Shown: positions 15,737 to 24,529 of the stretch, one piece after another
Layout of the letters: each line of letters begins with the position of its first letter
Position numbering within the stretch: the first letter of the stretch is position 1
From: a bacterium HR23
GTDB lineage: Bacteria > Chloroflexota > Dehalococcoidia > Lucifugimonadales > HRBIN23
Direction of reading: 5' to 3'
NCBI GenBank assembly: GCA_002923335.1
Contig: BEHZ01000001.1
Coordinates: forward strand, 1-34,979
Length of the DNA stretch: 34,979 nt
Notes under the pieces: model-generated
Told to the model about the DNA's origin: nothing
The model's input: only the letters and a program-made list of their open reading frames with translations
Databases searched by the model: none
Made by a program: the position numbers and the translations under genes

Positions 15737-18253
15737 ATGGCCTCTATGAGCAGAACCCTCCTCCTCGCCCTCCTGGGGGCGCTTGCGCTGGGGCTGGTGG
15801 GGGTTGGAGCGTGGGCCGGTCTGCGGGTGCGGAGTGGACTGGCCTACGCCTCCCAGGCCCGGCAGGCGGTCTCCGCCATGGAGGGGGATGTGCAGGCCCT
15901 CCTGGAAGGGAGCCAGGGCCAGCGCCGGGCCCTGGCGTCTCTGCGCACCCACGCCCAAGAGGTGGAAACCGCCAGCGCCCAGGCCCTGGCCCGCTTGGGG
16001 TGGCTGGGGATGCTCCGCCCTTTGCCCTGGGTGGGGCCGAGGGTGCAGGGGGGCTTGGCCCTCCTGGAGGCGGGACGCACCGGCGGGCGCATTGCCCAAC
16101 GCCTGGCCGACGCCCTGGACAAGGTAGCCCTGATGGGGCTGGGCGAGGAGACCCCGGGGGCCGACCCCGCCACCCGCCTGCGCCTCGCCCTGCAGGAGGC
16201 CTCCCCCGCCCTGCGCCAGGCCCAGGAGGACCTCCCCACCCTGGCCCGTGCCCTGGAGACCGCCCGTGGCACCCCCATGGGTCAGGGGGTCTCCGCCCGC
16301 CTGGAGGCCCTCCTGCCGGTGGTGCAGACCCTCTCGGCCCTGGCCCAGGCCAGCCCCCAGGCCCTGGAGCACGCCGTCGCCCTCTCCGGCGGGCTGGAGG
16401 TCCTGCACCGGTGGAGCGCCGACCCCCTTCACACCCTCACCAACCCCACCGCCCTCACCCCCCTCCTGGCCCAGGTGCGGGAGGAGGCGTCGGCCCTGGC
16501 CCAGGCCCTGGAGGTGGCCCGGCGCACCCTCCAGAACGACCCCCAGCAAAGGGAAGCCCTCCGCCTGCTGATGCAAACCAGCCTCCTCCTGCAGCGCACC
16601 CTCACCGCCTTGGAGGGGGTGAGCGCCCTCGCCGAGACCGCCTGGAGCCTGGGCCCCCTCTCGGAAGGCTTCGCCCGCCAGACAGAGGAGCGCCTGCGGA
16701 CCGCCCGGGACGCCCTGGACAGCGCCCAAAAGGAGGCCCTCTCCCTCCGCCTCCTCCTGGAGGAGCAGAAGGGGCGGGGAGAGGCCTCCATCGCCCGCAT
16801 GCTCGCCCAGGCGCTGGAGGGGAGCGCCTTCTCCCTGGAACGACTGGAAACCAGCCTTGCCTCGGCCCAGCAGGTGGTGGACTTCCTGTGGGGCTTTCTG
16901 GGCTACGACTACCCCCGCACCTACCTGGTTATCGCCCAGAACCAGAACGAAATCCGTGCCACGGGGGGCTTTATCGGCTATGTGGCCCGCTTCACCCTGG
17001 ACAAGGGCATCCTGAAGGACCTGGTGCTCCACGACAGCACCGAGATAGACCCCGAGCCGAGCCTGAAGAACCCCCCGCCCCCCGACTTCATCTACTGGTA
17101 TCTCTGGATGGAGCGCCTCCTCTTTCGGGACGCCAACTGGAACCCTCACTTCCCCGCCTCGGCCGCCGCCGTGGCGGAGATTTACGCCCAGTGGACAGGG
17201 GTGCAGGTAGACGGGGTCATCGCCCTCACCAAAGCCCTAACTCTGGACGTGACGGGCATCCTGGGGGATGTGCAGGTGCCGGGGCATTCCGGCCCCCTCA
17301 CCCGTTCGGTGGCCGAGGAGTATACCGAGGGCCAGCGCCCCTACATTGGCCGGGGGCGCCCCACCCGCTCCTATGCCCCCTGCGAGGGGAAGCGGTGCTT
17401 TGACGAAGACCTCTTCTTCGCCCTCATGGAGCGTTTACGCCAGGGGATGCCCGCCACCGTCCGTCAGCGCCTCCTGGACCTGTTGGCGGAGCAGGTGCGC
17501 CGTCGCAACCTCCTCCTGCACCTGTTTGACCCCAACCTGGCCCCCCTGGTGTGGGAGATGGGGTGGAACGGGGCCGTCCGCCAGGTGGACCACGACTACC
17601 TTATGGTGATAGACAACGCCCTCCCCGGCCACGAACGCAAGTGGGCCCGCCGGTCGTGGGAGTATCGGGTCGCCCTGGCGGTGGACCGCCCCCTGGAGGC
17701 ATCCCTCCGCCTGCGCTACACCCATGGGGGTGCCCCGCTCGCAGAGACCTGTCGCCAGGCCGACTGGAAGGCCTCCACCTGCTACTGGAACTTCTTCCAG
17801 GTCTTCCTCTCCCGCTGGGCTATAGATATTGACGCCCCCCCGGTCCTGCTCCACGAGGGCACCGAGAAACTGGCCTGGGGCTACACCGACGCCGAGACCC
17901 TCCGCATCCTGCGCCACACCGGGGAGGGGCTAACGGGGCTGACGGAGGTAGGGGGCTACCTGACGGTGGAATCGGGCACGGTGGTAACGGTGCCCCTGCG
18001 CTACCGCCTTTCGCCCCAGGTGCTCCTCCCCCTGGGAGAGGGGCGCTACGCCTATCGCCTGTTGGTGCAGAAGCAATCCGCAGTGGACGACGACCAGATA
18101 GCCGTTGCGGTGCGCTTGCCGGAGGGGGCGGGCCTGCTCCAGGCTACCCCCCAACCCACCCAACGCCAGGGCCAGTGGCTGGTGTGGCGCACCACCCTCC
18201 TGGCCGACACTACTTTCCTGGTGGTCTTCGCCGCCCCAACCCCGAGGGGCTAG
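15737..18253 (+). CDS. DUF4012 domain-containing envelope protein
   Basis: 838 residues. Residues about 6-28 form a membrane anchor (LLLALLGALALGLVGVGAW), followed by a long Ala/Leu/Gln-rich helical, probably coiled-coil region to about residue 380. The DUF4012 core then begins with YPRTYLVIAQNQNEIRATGG and continues with the ILKDLVLHDSTEID, NPHFPASAAAVAEIYAQWTG and DGVIALTKALTLDVTG blocks. A C-terminal beta-rich part ends near VVFAAPTPRG. DUF4012 proteins occur mainly in Actinobacteriota and Chloroflexota; I know of no established function, though some sit near polysaccharide genes. It is convergent with sufU, 16 bases apart. Confidence 0.88.
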   Translation: MASMSRTLLLALLGALALGLVGVGAWAGLRVRSGLAYASQARQAVSAMEGDVQALLEGSQGQRRALASLRTHAQEVETASAQALARLGWLGMLRPLPWVGPRVQGGLALLEAGRTGGRIAQRLADALDKVALMGLGEETPGADPATRLRLALQEASPALRQAQEDLPTLARALETARGTPMGQGVSARLEALLPVVQTLSALAQASPQALEHAVALSGGLEVLHRWSADPLHTLTNPTALTPLLAQVREEASALAQALEVARRTLQNDPQQREALRLLMQTSLLLQRTLTALEGVSALAETAWSLGPLSEGFARQTEERLRTARDALDSAQKEALSLRLLLEEQKGRGEASIARMLAQALEGSAFSLERLETSLASAQQVVDFLWGFLGYDYPRTYLVIAQNQNEIRATGGFIGYVARFTLDKGILKDLVLHDSTEIDPEPSLKNPPPPDFIYWYLWMERLLFRDANWNPHFPASAAAVAEIYAQWTGVQVDGVIALTKALTLDVTGILGDVQVPGHSGPLTRSVAEEYTEGQRPYIGRGRPTRSYAPCEGKRCFDEDLFFALMERLRQGMPATVRQRLLDLLAEQVRRRNLLLHLFDPNLAPLVWEMGWNGAVRQVDHDYLMVIDNALPGHERKWARRSWEYRVALAVDRPLEASLRLRYTHGGAPLAETCRQADWKASTCYWNFFQVFLSRWAIDIDAPPVLLHEGTEKLAWGYTDAETLRILRHTGEGLTGLTEVGGYLTVESGTVVTVPLRYRLSPQVLLPLGEGRYAYRLLVQKQSAVDDDQIAVAVRLPEGAGLLQATPQPTQRQGQWLVWRTTLLADTTFLVVFAAPTPRG

Positions 18254-18269
18254 CGCCCTCTTTGCGCCT

Positions 18270-18755
18270 CTATCGGCGGGTTGAGGCCCCCTTACGCCAC
18301 TGGGCGATGCCCTCCTCCAGGGTCATCCACCCCAGGAGGGCGCACTTGATGCGCACCGGGAACTTGCTGACGCCTCGCAGGGCCTCCAGGTCGCCCAACT
18401 CCTCCAACTCCTGAGGCGAAAGGGCCTTCCCCTGCAGCATCTCCCGCACCCGTCGGGAGAGGCCCAGGGCCTCCCCTACCGTCTTCCCCTTGAGCAGTTC
18501 CCCCATCATGGAGGCCGACGCCTGGGAGATGGAGCACCCCCGCCCCTGCACGCCCACCTGGACGATGCGCTCCCCCTCCAGCCGTATCTGCACCGCCACC
18601 TCGTCCCCACAGAAGGGGTTCTGCCCCTCACTGGCGATGTCCGCATGGGGCACCGGCGAGCGGTTCCGGGGGTTGCGGTAATGGTCCAGGATCACCTCCC
18701 GATACAGTTCGTCCAGTTCGTCCATGGGGAAGGCGGGGGAGGTGTCCTGGGCCAT
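18270..18755 (-). CDS. sufU: Fe-S assembly scaffold / sulfur-transfer protein SufU
   Basis: 161 residues of the IscU-like fold. The ligands are C49 (NPFCGDE, with D51), C74 (GRGCSISQAS) and C138 (RIKCALLGW). The 64-residue gap between the second and third Cys holds the extra loop that separates SufU from IscU. In Firmicutes SufU is a zinc protein that accepts sulfur from SufS. Start ATG 18755 is 4 bases after the sufS stop. It is the last gene of the suf operon. Confidence 0.95.
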   Translation of the reverse strand: MAQDTSPAFPMDELDELYREVILDHYRNPRNRSPVPHADIASEGQNPFCGDEVAVQIRLEGERIVQVGVQGRGCSISQASASMMGELLKGKTVGEALGLSRRVREMLQGKALSPQELEELGDLEALRGVSKFPVRIKCALLGWMTLEEGIAQWRKGASTRR

Positions 18756-18761
18756 GGCCGC

Positions 18762-20003
18762 CTACCGTGGAGTGCCCACCCGCCCAAAGAAGCGGATGGC
18801 CTTGCGGAGGGCGTCAATGAGGGCGTCTACCTCTTCCTCGGTGTTGTAGAGGTAGAAACTGGCACGGGCGGTGGCCACCACCCCTAGGGAGCGCACCAGG
18901 GGCATAGCGCAATGGTGCCCGGCACGGATGGCGATGCCCTCCCGGTCCAGGAAGGTGCCCAGGTCGTGGGGGTGGATGTCGGGGTGGTGGAAGGAGATAA
19001 CCCCGCCCCTCTGCTCCGCCCGGGGGGGGCCAAAGACCTGCACCTCCTCCAACTCGGCGAAGCGTTGGAGGGCGTAGCGGGTGAGGGCGATTTCGTGCTG
19101 GCGGATGGCGGACATGCCGATGGCCTTCAGGTAGTCAATGGCCACCCCGAAGGCGATGGCGTCGGCGATGTTGGGCGTGCCCGCCTCATAGCGGAAGGGA
19201 GGAGCCTTCCAGGTGGCCCGCTCATAGGTAACCTCCCGCACCATCTCCCCACCCATCAGGAAGGGCTCCATCTCCTCCAGCAGGGGGAGTTTGCCGTAGA
19301 GCACCCCGATGCCCGTTGGCCCCAGCATCTTGTGGGCCGAGAAGGCCAGGAAGTCGCAGTCCAGGGCCTGCACATCCACCGGCATATGGGGGACGCTCTG
19401 GGCGCCGTCCACCAGCACCAGAGCACCCACGCCGTGGGCCAGGCGCACCACCTCCTCCACCGGCACGATGCTCCCCAGCACATTAGACATATGGGTGATG
19501 GCGACCAGGCGCACCCGTGGCGAAAGCAAACGCCGGAAGGCGTCCATATCCAGGAGGCCCTCCGGCGTAAGGGGGGCGATGCGTAGGGTCGCACCCGTTT
19601 CGGCACAGACCCTCTGCCAGGGCACCAGGTTAGAGTGGTGCTCCATAGCGCTGGTGAGCACCTCCTCCCCAGGTTTCAAGTGGTGGCGCGCCCAGGCGGA
19701 GGCCACCAGGTTGATGGCCTCGGTGGTGTTGCGGGTCCAGATAATGCACTCCAGGGAAGGTGCGTTGATGAAGTCCGCTACCTTCTGGCGTGCCTCTTCG
19801 TAGCGCTGGGTGGCCTCCTCCCCCAGGGTGTGCACCGCACGGTGCACATTGGCGTTGTAGCCCTCGTAATACGCCACCAGGGCCTGGATGACCTGGCGCG
19901 GCTTCTGGGAGGTGGCAGCGTTGTCTAGGTAGACCAGGGGCTTGCCGTGCACCTTGCGCTGGAGCACGGGGAAGTCTTGGCGGATGGTGTGGACATCCAG
20001 CAT
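18762..20003 (-). CDS. sufS: cysteine desulfurase SufS
   Basis: 413-residue PLP enzyme that takes sulfur from L-cysteine and hands it to SufU/SufBCD. PLP-lysine K225 (FSAHKMLGPTG) and catalytic C365 (RAGHHCAMPL) fall where B. subtilis SufS has K224 and C361. Family members also release selenium from selenocysteine, which may matter because the window has a probable selenoprotein; that link is speculative. It starts at ATG 20003, 8 bases after the Rieske gene, with TAGGGGG as ribosome site. Confidence 0.97.
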   Translation of the reverse strand: MLDVHTIRQDFPVLQRKVHGKPLVYLDNAATSQKPRQVIQALVAYYEGYNANVHRAVHTLGEEATQRYEEARQKVADFINAPSLECIIWTRNTTEAINLVASAWARHHLKPGEEVLTSAMEHHSNLVPWQRVCAETGATLRIAPLTPEGLLDMDAFRRLLSPRVRLVAITHMSNVLGSIVPVEEVVRLAHGVGALVLVDGAQSVPHMPVDVQALDCDFLAFSAHKMLGPTGIGVLYGKLPLLEEMEPFLMGGEMVREVTYERATWKAPPFRYEAGTPNIADAIAFGVAIDYLKAIGMSAIRQHEIALTRYALQRFAELEEVQVFGPPRAEQRGGVISFHHPDIHPHDLGTFLDREGIAIRAGHHCAMPLVRSLGVVATARASFYLYNTEEEVDALIDALRKAIRFFGRVGTPR

Positions 20004-20011
20004 GTTGCCCC

Positions 20012-20329
20012 CTAGTCGGGAAGGGCTACCTCTATCTTATCCCCCTGGATGCGGGTCTTGAAGGTCTGGATGGGGCGCACGGCGGGAAGGGCCAGCACCG
20101 CCCCGGTGCGCACATCAAACCGTGCCCCGTGGCGGGGGCATTCTATCGCATAGCCGAAGAGCACCCCCTCCCCCAGGGGGCCACCGTCGTGGGTGCAGAG
20201 GTTCTGGACGGCGAAGAACTGCCCATCCACATTGCATACCGCCAGGGACCTCCCCCCCGCCTGCACCACCCGGGCGGTGCCAGGGGGGATATCACGAGGG
20301 GAGGCGACGGCTATCCACCGCTCGGCCAT
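20012..20329 (-). CDS. Rieske-type [2Fe-2S] ferredoxin in the suf operon
   Basis: 105-residue single-domain Rieske protein. Cluster ligands are C45-T-H47 (LCTHDGGPLGEG) and C64-PR-H67 (IECPRHGARFD). It has the NirD-like / dioxygenase ferredoxin pattern without membrane anchor or disulfide cysteines. The start codon is 3 bases after the sufD stop, with GGGAGGG spanning it, so it is translationally linked. Its place between sufD and sufS suggests it delivers electrons during cluster assembly or is a dedicated client; neither is proven. Confidence 0.93.
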   Translation of the reverse strand: MAERWIAVASPRDIPPGTARVVQAGGRSLAVCNVDGQFFAVQNLCTHDGGPLGEGVLFGYAIECPRHGARFDVRTGAVLALPAVRPIQTFKTRIQGDKIEVALPD

Positions 20330-20332
20330 AGG

Positions 20333-21679
20333 CTACCCTCCCTTGGAGGCGTCGGGAGTCTGCATCTTCCGGTGGATAAAGGCCCAAATGCGCTCCCTCA
20401 GCCAGGGGGTAGGAATGCGCTGGGCCAGGGGGTCAAAGAAGCCCTCCACCAGAATGCGCCTGGCCTCTGGCAAGGGGATGCCCCGGCTCTGGAGGTAGAA
20501 GAGGTGCTCCTCATCCACAGGGCCGACGCTGGCAGCGTGGGAGCACCGCAGGTCGTCCGCCTCTATCTCCAGGACGGGGATGGAGTCGGCCTTGGGGCGC
20601 CCCCCCAGCAGGAGGTTCTTGTTGGTCTGGAAGGCGTCGGTCTTCACCGCCCCCCGGCGCACCTTCACCGTGCCGTAGTAAACGGCACGGGCAGTATCCT
20701 TCAGGGCGGATTTGTAAAGTAAGTCGCTGGTGGTGGAGGGGGAGTGATGGTCCTGCAGGGTTACCTGGTCAAAGACCTGTTCCCCGTCTCCGAAGAGGAC
20801 CCCCAGGAGGTCGGACCTGCTCCCCTGGCCCTCCAGGTGGTTCTCCAGCACCGTCTTCACGAACCGGCTCCCGAAGTGAATCTGGTAGGTGAGCAGGGAA
20901 GCATCCCGCCCCAGGATGCGACTGCGCTGGAAGGAGAGGAAGAGGGCCTGGGGGCCGAGGCACTGGACACCCGTGTAGCGCACCTGGGAGGCGCTGTCCA
21001 GCAGGAGTTCCACCACGGGGAGCGCCAGAGCCGGCCCCTCCCCCTCCTGCCAGTAGTCCTCCACGATGGTGGCCGACGCCCCCTCCTCAGCCACGATGAG
21101 GGTGTGGGGGAAGAGGGCCCCCTGGGGTCGGGCGAGGATGTGGAGGAGGTGGATGGGCCGTTCCACCTGGGCGTTGCGGGGCAGGTAGATGAACACCCCC
21201 CCATTGCGGAAGGCGGACGCCATAGCGGTGAAGCGGTTCTCGGTGGGGGCAATGGCCTTGCCGAGGTAGGTCTGCACCAGGGAGGGGCGCTGGCGCAGGG
21301 CCTCCTCCAGGGGCATCACCACCACCCCCGCCCTCTCCACTGCCGGGGAGAGGAGATGGCGAAGGGTGTGCCCCTCGGCCTGCACCAATAGGGCATCATA
21401 CTCTTTGCCGGGGCGCAGGAGGGTGCGGGCGGTGCCCAGGGTGCGCCGACGGGGGGCGTCCCCGTCGGGCTGGAAGGCTTCGTAGGGCAAGGAGGCCACA
21501 TCGGTCCGACGCCACCACTCGTGGGAAGGAGGCGGGAAGGGGGTCTGCTGGTATGCGTGGAAAGCGTCTAAACGGGCGTGAAGCGCCCAGCCCGGCTCTC
21601 CCCAGCGGGCAGACAGCCGTCGCACCGCCTCTTCGGTGAGGCGGGAGAGAGGGCGCTGGGTAAGGGCGACATCGCTCAT
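20333..21679 (-). CDS. sufD: Fe-S assembly protein SufD
   Basis: 448 residues of the SufBD beta-helix family; it pairs with SufB and SufC in the scaffold complex. The C-terminal part shows the family blocks VYYGTVKVRRGAVKTDAFQTNKNLLL, VLEIEADDLRCSHAASVGPVDEEHLFYLQSRGI and AEARRILVEGFF, which include the conserved His of SufD (SHAAS). The ATG at 21679 has AGGAG 12 bases upstream, and the gene lies 30 bases after sufB. Confidence 0.96.
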   Translation of the reverse strand: MSDVALTQRPLSRLTEEAVRRLSARWGEPGWALHARLDAFHAYQQTPFPPPSHEWWRRTDVASLPYEAFQPDGDAPRRRTLGTARTLLRPGKEYDALLVQAEGHTLRHLLSPAVERAGVVVMPLEEALRQRPSLVQTYLGKAIAPTENRFTAMASAFRNGGVFIYLPRNAQVERPIHLLHILARPQGALFPHTLIVAEEGASATIVEDYWQEGEGPALALPVVELLLDSASQVRYTGVQCLGPQALFLSFQRSRILGRDASLLTYQIHFGSRFVKTVLENHLEGQGSRSDLLGVLFGDGEQVFDQVTLQDHHSPSTTSDLLYKSALKDTARAVYYGTVKVRRGAVKTDAFQTNKNLLLGGRPKADSIPVLEIEADDLRCSHAASVGPVDEEHLFYLQSRGIPLPEARRILVEGFFDPLAQRIPTPWLRERIWAFIHRKMQTPDASKGG

Positions 21680-21709
21680 AACGGGTGTGCTCCTGTGAGG
21701 AATGAAGGG

Positions 21710-23113
21710 TTAGCCGACCGCCCCTGAGAGTTGCAGTTCAATGAGGCGGTTCATCTCCACGGCGTATTCCATGGGCAGGGTTTTGGTAAACGGCTCAATG
21801 AAGCCGTTGACCACCATGGCCATGGCCTCCGTCTCGGTGAGGCCACGGCTCATGAGGTAGAAGAGTTGTTCCTCGCTGATCTTGGCCACCACCGCCTCGT
21901 GGCCGATGGACACATCCTCCTCCGCCACCTCAATGTAGGGATAGGTGTCGGAGCGGGAGTAGGGGTCCAGGATGAGGGCATCGCACCGCACCATAGACTT
22001 GGCGCCCTTGGCCCCCTCGTAAATCTTCAGGAGGCCCCGGTAGGAGGTGCGCCCCCCGCCCTTGGAGATAGACTTGCTGAGGATGGTAGAGGAGGTGTAG
22101 GGGGCCACATGGATGGCCTTGCCCCCGGCGTCCTGGTGCTGGCCGGTGTTGGCGAAGGCAACGGAAAGGATATCCCCCCGTGCCCCCTTGCCCATCAGGA
22201 AGACGGAGGGGTATTTCATGGTAACTTTGGAGCCCAGGTTGGCGTCTATCCACTCCACCACCGCCTCTTCGTAGGCCACCGCGCGCTTGGTAACCAGGTT
22301 ATAAACATTGAGGGACCAGTTCTGGATGGTGGTGTAGCGCAGGCGTGCCCCCCGCATGGAGATGAGTTCCACCACCGCGCTGTGAAGGGAGTCTTTGGAG
22401 TAGACGGGGGCGGTGCACCCCTCCACATAGTGGACGAAGGAGCCCTCGTCGGCGATGATGAGGGTGCGCTCAAACTGCCCCATGGCCTCGGCGTTGATAC
22501 GGAAGTAGGCCTGGAGGGGGATCTCCACCCGCACCCCGGGGGGCACATAGATGAAGGAGCCTCCGCTCCACACGGCGCTGTTGAGGGCGGCGAACTTGTT
22601 GTCGGCGGGGGGGATAACGGTGCCGAAGAAACGACGCACCAGGTCGGGATACTCCCGCACCGCCGTGTCGGTATCCACGAAGATAACGCCCTTCTTCTTC
22701 AGGTCCTCCCGGAGGGAGTGGTAGACCACCTCGGATTCATACTGGGCACCTACCCCGGCCAGGAACTTGCGCTCCGCCTCGGGGATACCCAGTCGGTCAA
22801 AGGTCTTCTTGATGTAGTCGGGGACCTCGTCCCAGGAGTGCCCCTGGCGCTCTGTGGGCTTCACATAGTAGTGGATCTCGTCGAAGTTGATGGCGGAGAG
22901 GTCGGCCCCCCAGGTGGGCATGGGCTTCTGGAAGAAGACCTCCAGGGCACGGAGGCGGAAGTCCCGCATCCACTGGGGCTCCCCCTTCATATCGGAGATC
23001 TCCTCCACCACCCGGCGGGAGAGGCCGGGCTTGGCCTTGTAGACATACAGTTCGGGGTCCCGGAAGCCGTATTTATAAGGGCCGAGGTCAATCTGTGGGC
23101 GTGCGGTGGTCAT
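21710..23113 (-). CDS. sufB: Fe-S assembly scaffold SufB
   Basis: 467 residues, the cluster-building subunit of SufBCD. I start it at ATG 23113 (MTTARPQIDLGPYKYGF) with AGGAGAG upstream; the longer open frame runs back over sufC in the wrong frame. Typical blocks are KPTERQGHSWDEVPDYIKKTFDRLGIPEAERKFLAGVGAQYESE, FRINAEAMGQFERTLIIADE, the VEGCTAPVYSKDSLHSAVVE region with its conserved Cys, and GHEAVVAKISEEQLFYLMSRGL. Confidence 0.97.
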   Translation of the reverse strand: MTTARPQIDLGPYKYGFRDPELYVYKAKPGLSRRVVEEISDMKGEPQWMRDFRLRALEVFFQKPMPTWGADLSAINFDEIHYYVKPTERQGHSWDEVPDYIKKTFDRLGIPEAERKFLAGVGAQYESEVVYHSLREDLKKKGVIFVDTDTAVREYPDLVRRFFGTVIPPADNKFAALNSAVWSGGSFIYVPPGVRVEIPLQAYFRINAEAMGQFERTLIIADEGSFVHYVEGCTAPVYSKDSLHSAVVELISMRGARLRYTTIQNWSLNVYNLVTKRAVAYEEAVVEWIDANLGSKVTMKYPSVFLMGKGARGDILSVAFANTGQHQDAGGKAIHVAPYTSSTILSKSISKGGGRTSYRGLLKIYEGAKGAKSMVRCDALILDPYSRSDTYPYIEVAEEDVSIGHEAVVAKISEEQLFYLMSRGLTETEAMAMVVNGFIEPFTKTLPMEYAVEMNRLIELQLSGAVG

Positions 23114-23126
23114 GGCTCTCTCCTTT

Positions 23127-23891
23127 CTATGCCTGGGAGCGCACCTGCTGAAGGACCTGTTCGTAGCCCCGTGCCTCCAGTTCCTCGGCCAGTTCGGGGC
23201 CGCCGGAGCGGACGATGCGCCCCTCCGCCAGGATGTGCACGAAACGGGGGCGCACATAGCGCAGGATGCGCTGGTAGTGGGTGATGAGCAGGATGGCGTT
23301 GGCCGGGGAGGCGAAGGCGTTGATGCCCTCGGCCACCACCCGGAGAGCGTCAATATCCAGACCCGAATCCGTTTCATCCAGCACGGCGACGGTCGGCTGG
23401 AGGACGGTGAGTTGCAGGATCTCGGCCCGCTTCTTCTCGCCCCCCGAGAAGCCCTCGTTCACATAGCGCTGGAGGAAGGACTCGTCCATCTTCAGCAGGT
23501 TGGCCTGTTCCCGAATGCGCCGGCGGAACTGGACCACAGGGAGGTCCTGGCCACGAAGGGCCCGGCCGGCCGTGCGCAGGAGGTTGAACAAGGTAACCCC
23601 CGGCACCGCCACAGGATACTGGAAGGCCAGGAAGAGGCCTTTGCGTGCCCGTTCATCGGCGGTTGCCGAGGTGATGTCCTCCCCCTTCAGAAGGATGCGC
23701 CCCTGGGTAACCTGATACTTGGGGTGGCCCATAATGGCGTAGGCCAGGGTGCTCTTGCCGGAGCCGTTGGGCCCCATGAGGGCGTGCACCTCGCCGGGGT
23801 AAAGGGCCAGGGAAACGCCCCTGAGAATCTCCTTGCCTTCCACCGCCACATGGAGGTCTTCTATCTGCAGGAGGGGAGACAGAGTGGTCAT
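23127..23891 (-). CDS. sufC: Fe-S assembly ATPase SufC
   Basis: 254-residue ABC-type ATPase that drives conformational changes in SufB/SufD. Walker A is GPNGSGKST (40-48), the signature is FSGGEKKRAEI, and Walker B with its catalytic Glu lies in VAVLDETDSGLDID. It is the first gene of the operon: a 35-base leader from the predicted transcription start, then ATG 23891 after an AAAGGG site. The gap to sufB is 13 bases. Confidence 0.97.
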   Translation of the reverse strand: MTTLSPLLQIEDLHVAVEGKEILRGVSLALYPGEVHALMGPNGSGKSTLAYAIMGHPKYQVTQGRILLKGEDITSATADERARKGLFLAFQYPVAVPGVTLFNLLRTAGRALRGQDLPVVQFRRRIREQANLLKMDESFLQRYVNEGFSGGEKKRAEILQLTVLQPTVAVLDETDSGLDIDALRVVAEGINAFASPANAILLITHYQRILRYVRPRFVHILAEGRIVRSGGPELAEELEARGYEQVLQQVRSQA

Positions 23892-23932
23892 GGCACCCTT
23901 TCTTTTGTCGTCTTTGGAGATAGCCTAAGTCA

Positions 23933-23961
23933 ACATTACCACGCTCCCCTGCCCCTGTCAA
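23933..23961 (-). promoter_or_regulatory. suf operon promoter
   Basis: Perfect -35 TTGACA (23961-23956), 17-base spacer, -10 TAATGT (23938-23933, weak). Predicted transcription start near 23926. A second TTGACT lies just downstream (23932-23927). I recognise no IscR or SufR operator. Confidence 0.55.
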
Positions 23962-24024
23962 GGGCGGGAGGGGCCAGGGCACCGCCCTTCTCGGAGGGGG
24001 AAGCGGGCACACGCCCTATCCCCG

Positions 24025-24420
24025 CTAGAGGGCGTTCCCACTGATGTGCTCGGGGGCGATGACCAGAATAACCCTCTGCTCCCCAGGGCGTAGGGGATAG
24101 GGCTGGCCCCGATATTTGTAGGATAACTTGTGGATATGCTCCGTGGCCCCCTCGGTGCGAATTTCCACCACCCGCCCCCGAATCTGCAGGCGCCGGTAGG
24201 GGTCCTGGGGGTCCGTTACCGAGAGGGCGATACGGGGGTCCCTGCGCACATTCCGCTCTTTCACACGCCCCAGGGCGGTGTTGACCAGAATATAGGTGCC
24301 GTCGGTGTCTATCCACACGGGGGTTACCTGGGGCGAGCCGTTGCGCATGAGCGTCGCCAGGTGAGCAAAAACGGGCTTCTCCAAGAGCGCGCGGGCACCC
24401 GCCGAAAGTGGCACAGGCAC
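24025..24420 (-). CDS. PNPOx-like F420/flavin-dependent oxidoreductase fold protein
   Basis: 131 residues of the pyridoxamine-phosphate-oxidase-like split barrel. Typical elements are the opening LLEKPVFAHLATLMRNGSPQVTPVW, then LVNTALGRVKERNVRRDPRIALSV and LQIRGRVVEI. This matches the small group (TIGR03618-like) that often binds F420 rather than FMN, which would fit the F420-type LLM enzyme elsewhere in the window. I chose GTG 24420, 6 bases after GGGAGG; a GTG two codons later is nearly as good. Substrate unknown. Confidence 0.88.
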   Translation of the reverse strand: MPVPLSAGARALLEKPVFAHLATLMRNGSPQVTPVWIDTDGTYILVNTALGRVKERNVRRDPRIALSVTDPQDPYRRLQIRGRVVEIRTEGATEHIHKLSYKYRGQPYPLRPGEQRVILVIAPEHISGNAL

Positions 24421-24529
24421 AGGGCACCTCCCACGGCGGTGTCTATGCCATAATGCAAGGGTAACCCCAAAAGGCGACGGGGGCAAGAGGGGAGCCACCT
24501 CCCCTTATCCATAGGGTAACGAGCAGAGT

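Noticed and set aside
15707..17403. Long open frames (480 and 530 codons) overlapping the DUF4012 gene on both strands
   Set aside because: Gly/Pro/Arg-rich shadow translations; the DUF4012 frame has the recognisable domain.
18762..20003. Calling the desulfurase a dedicated selenocysteine lyase because of the nearby selenoprotein
   Set aside because: It sits in a canonical suf operon and has SufS active-site spacing; any selenium role would be secondary and unproven.
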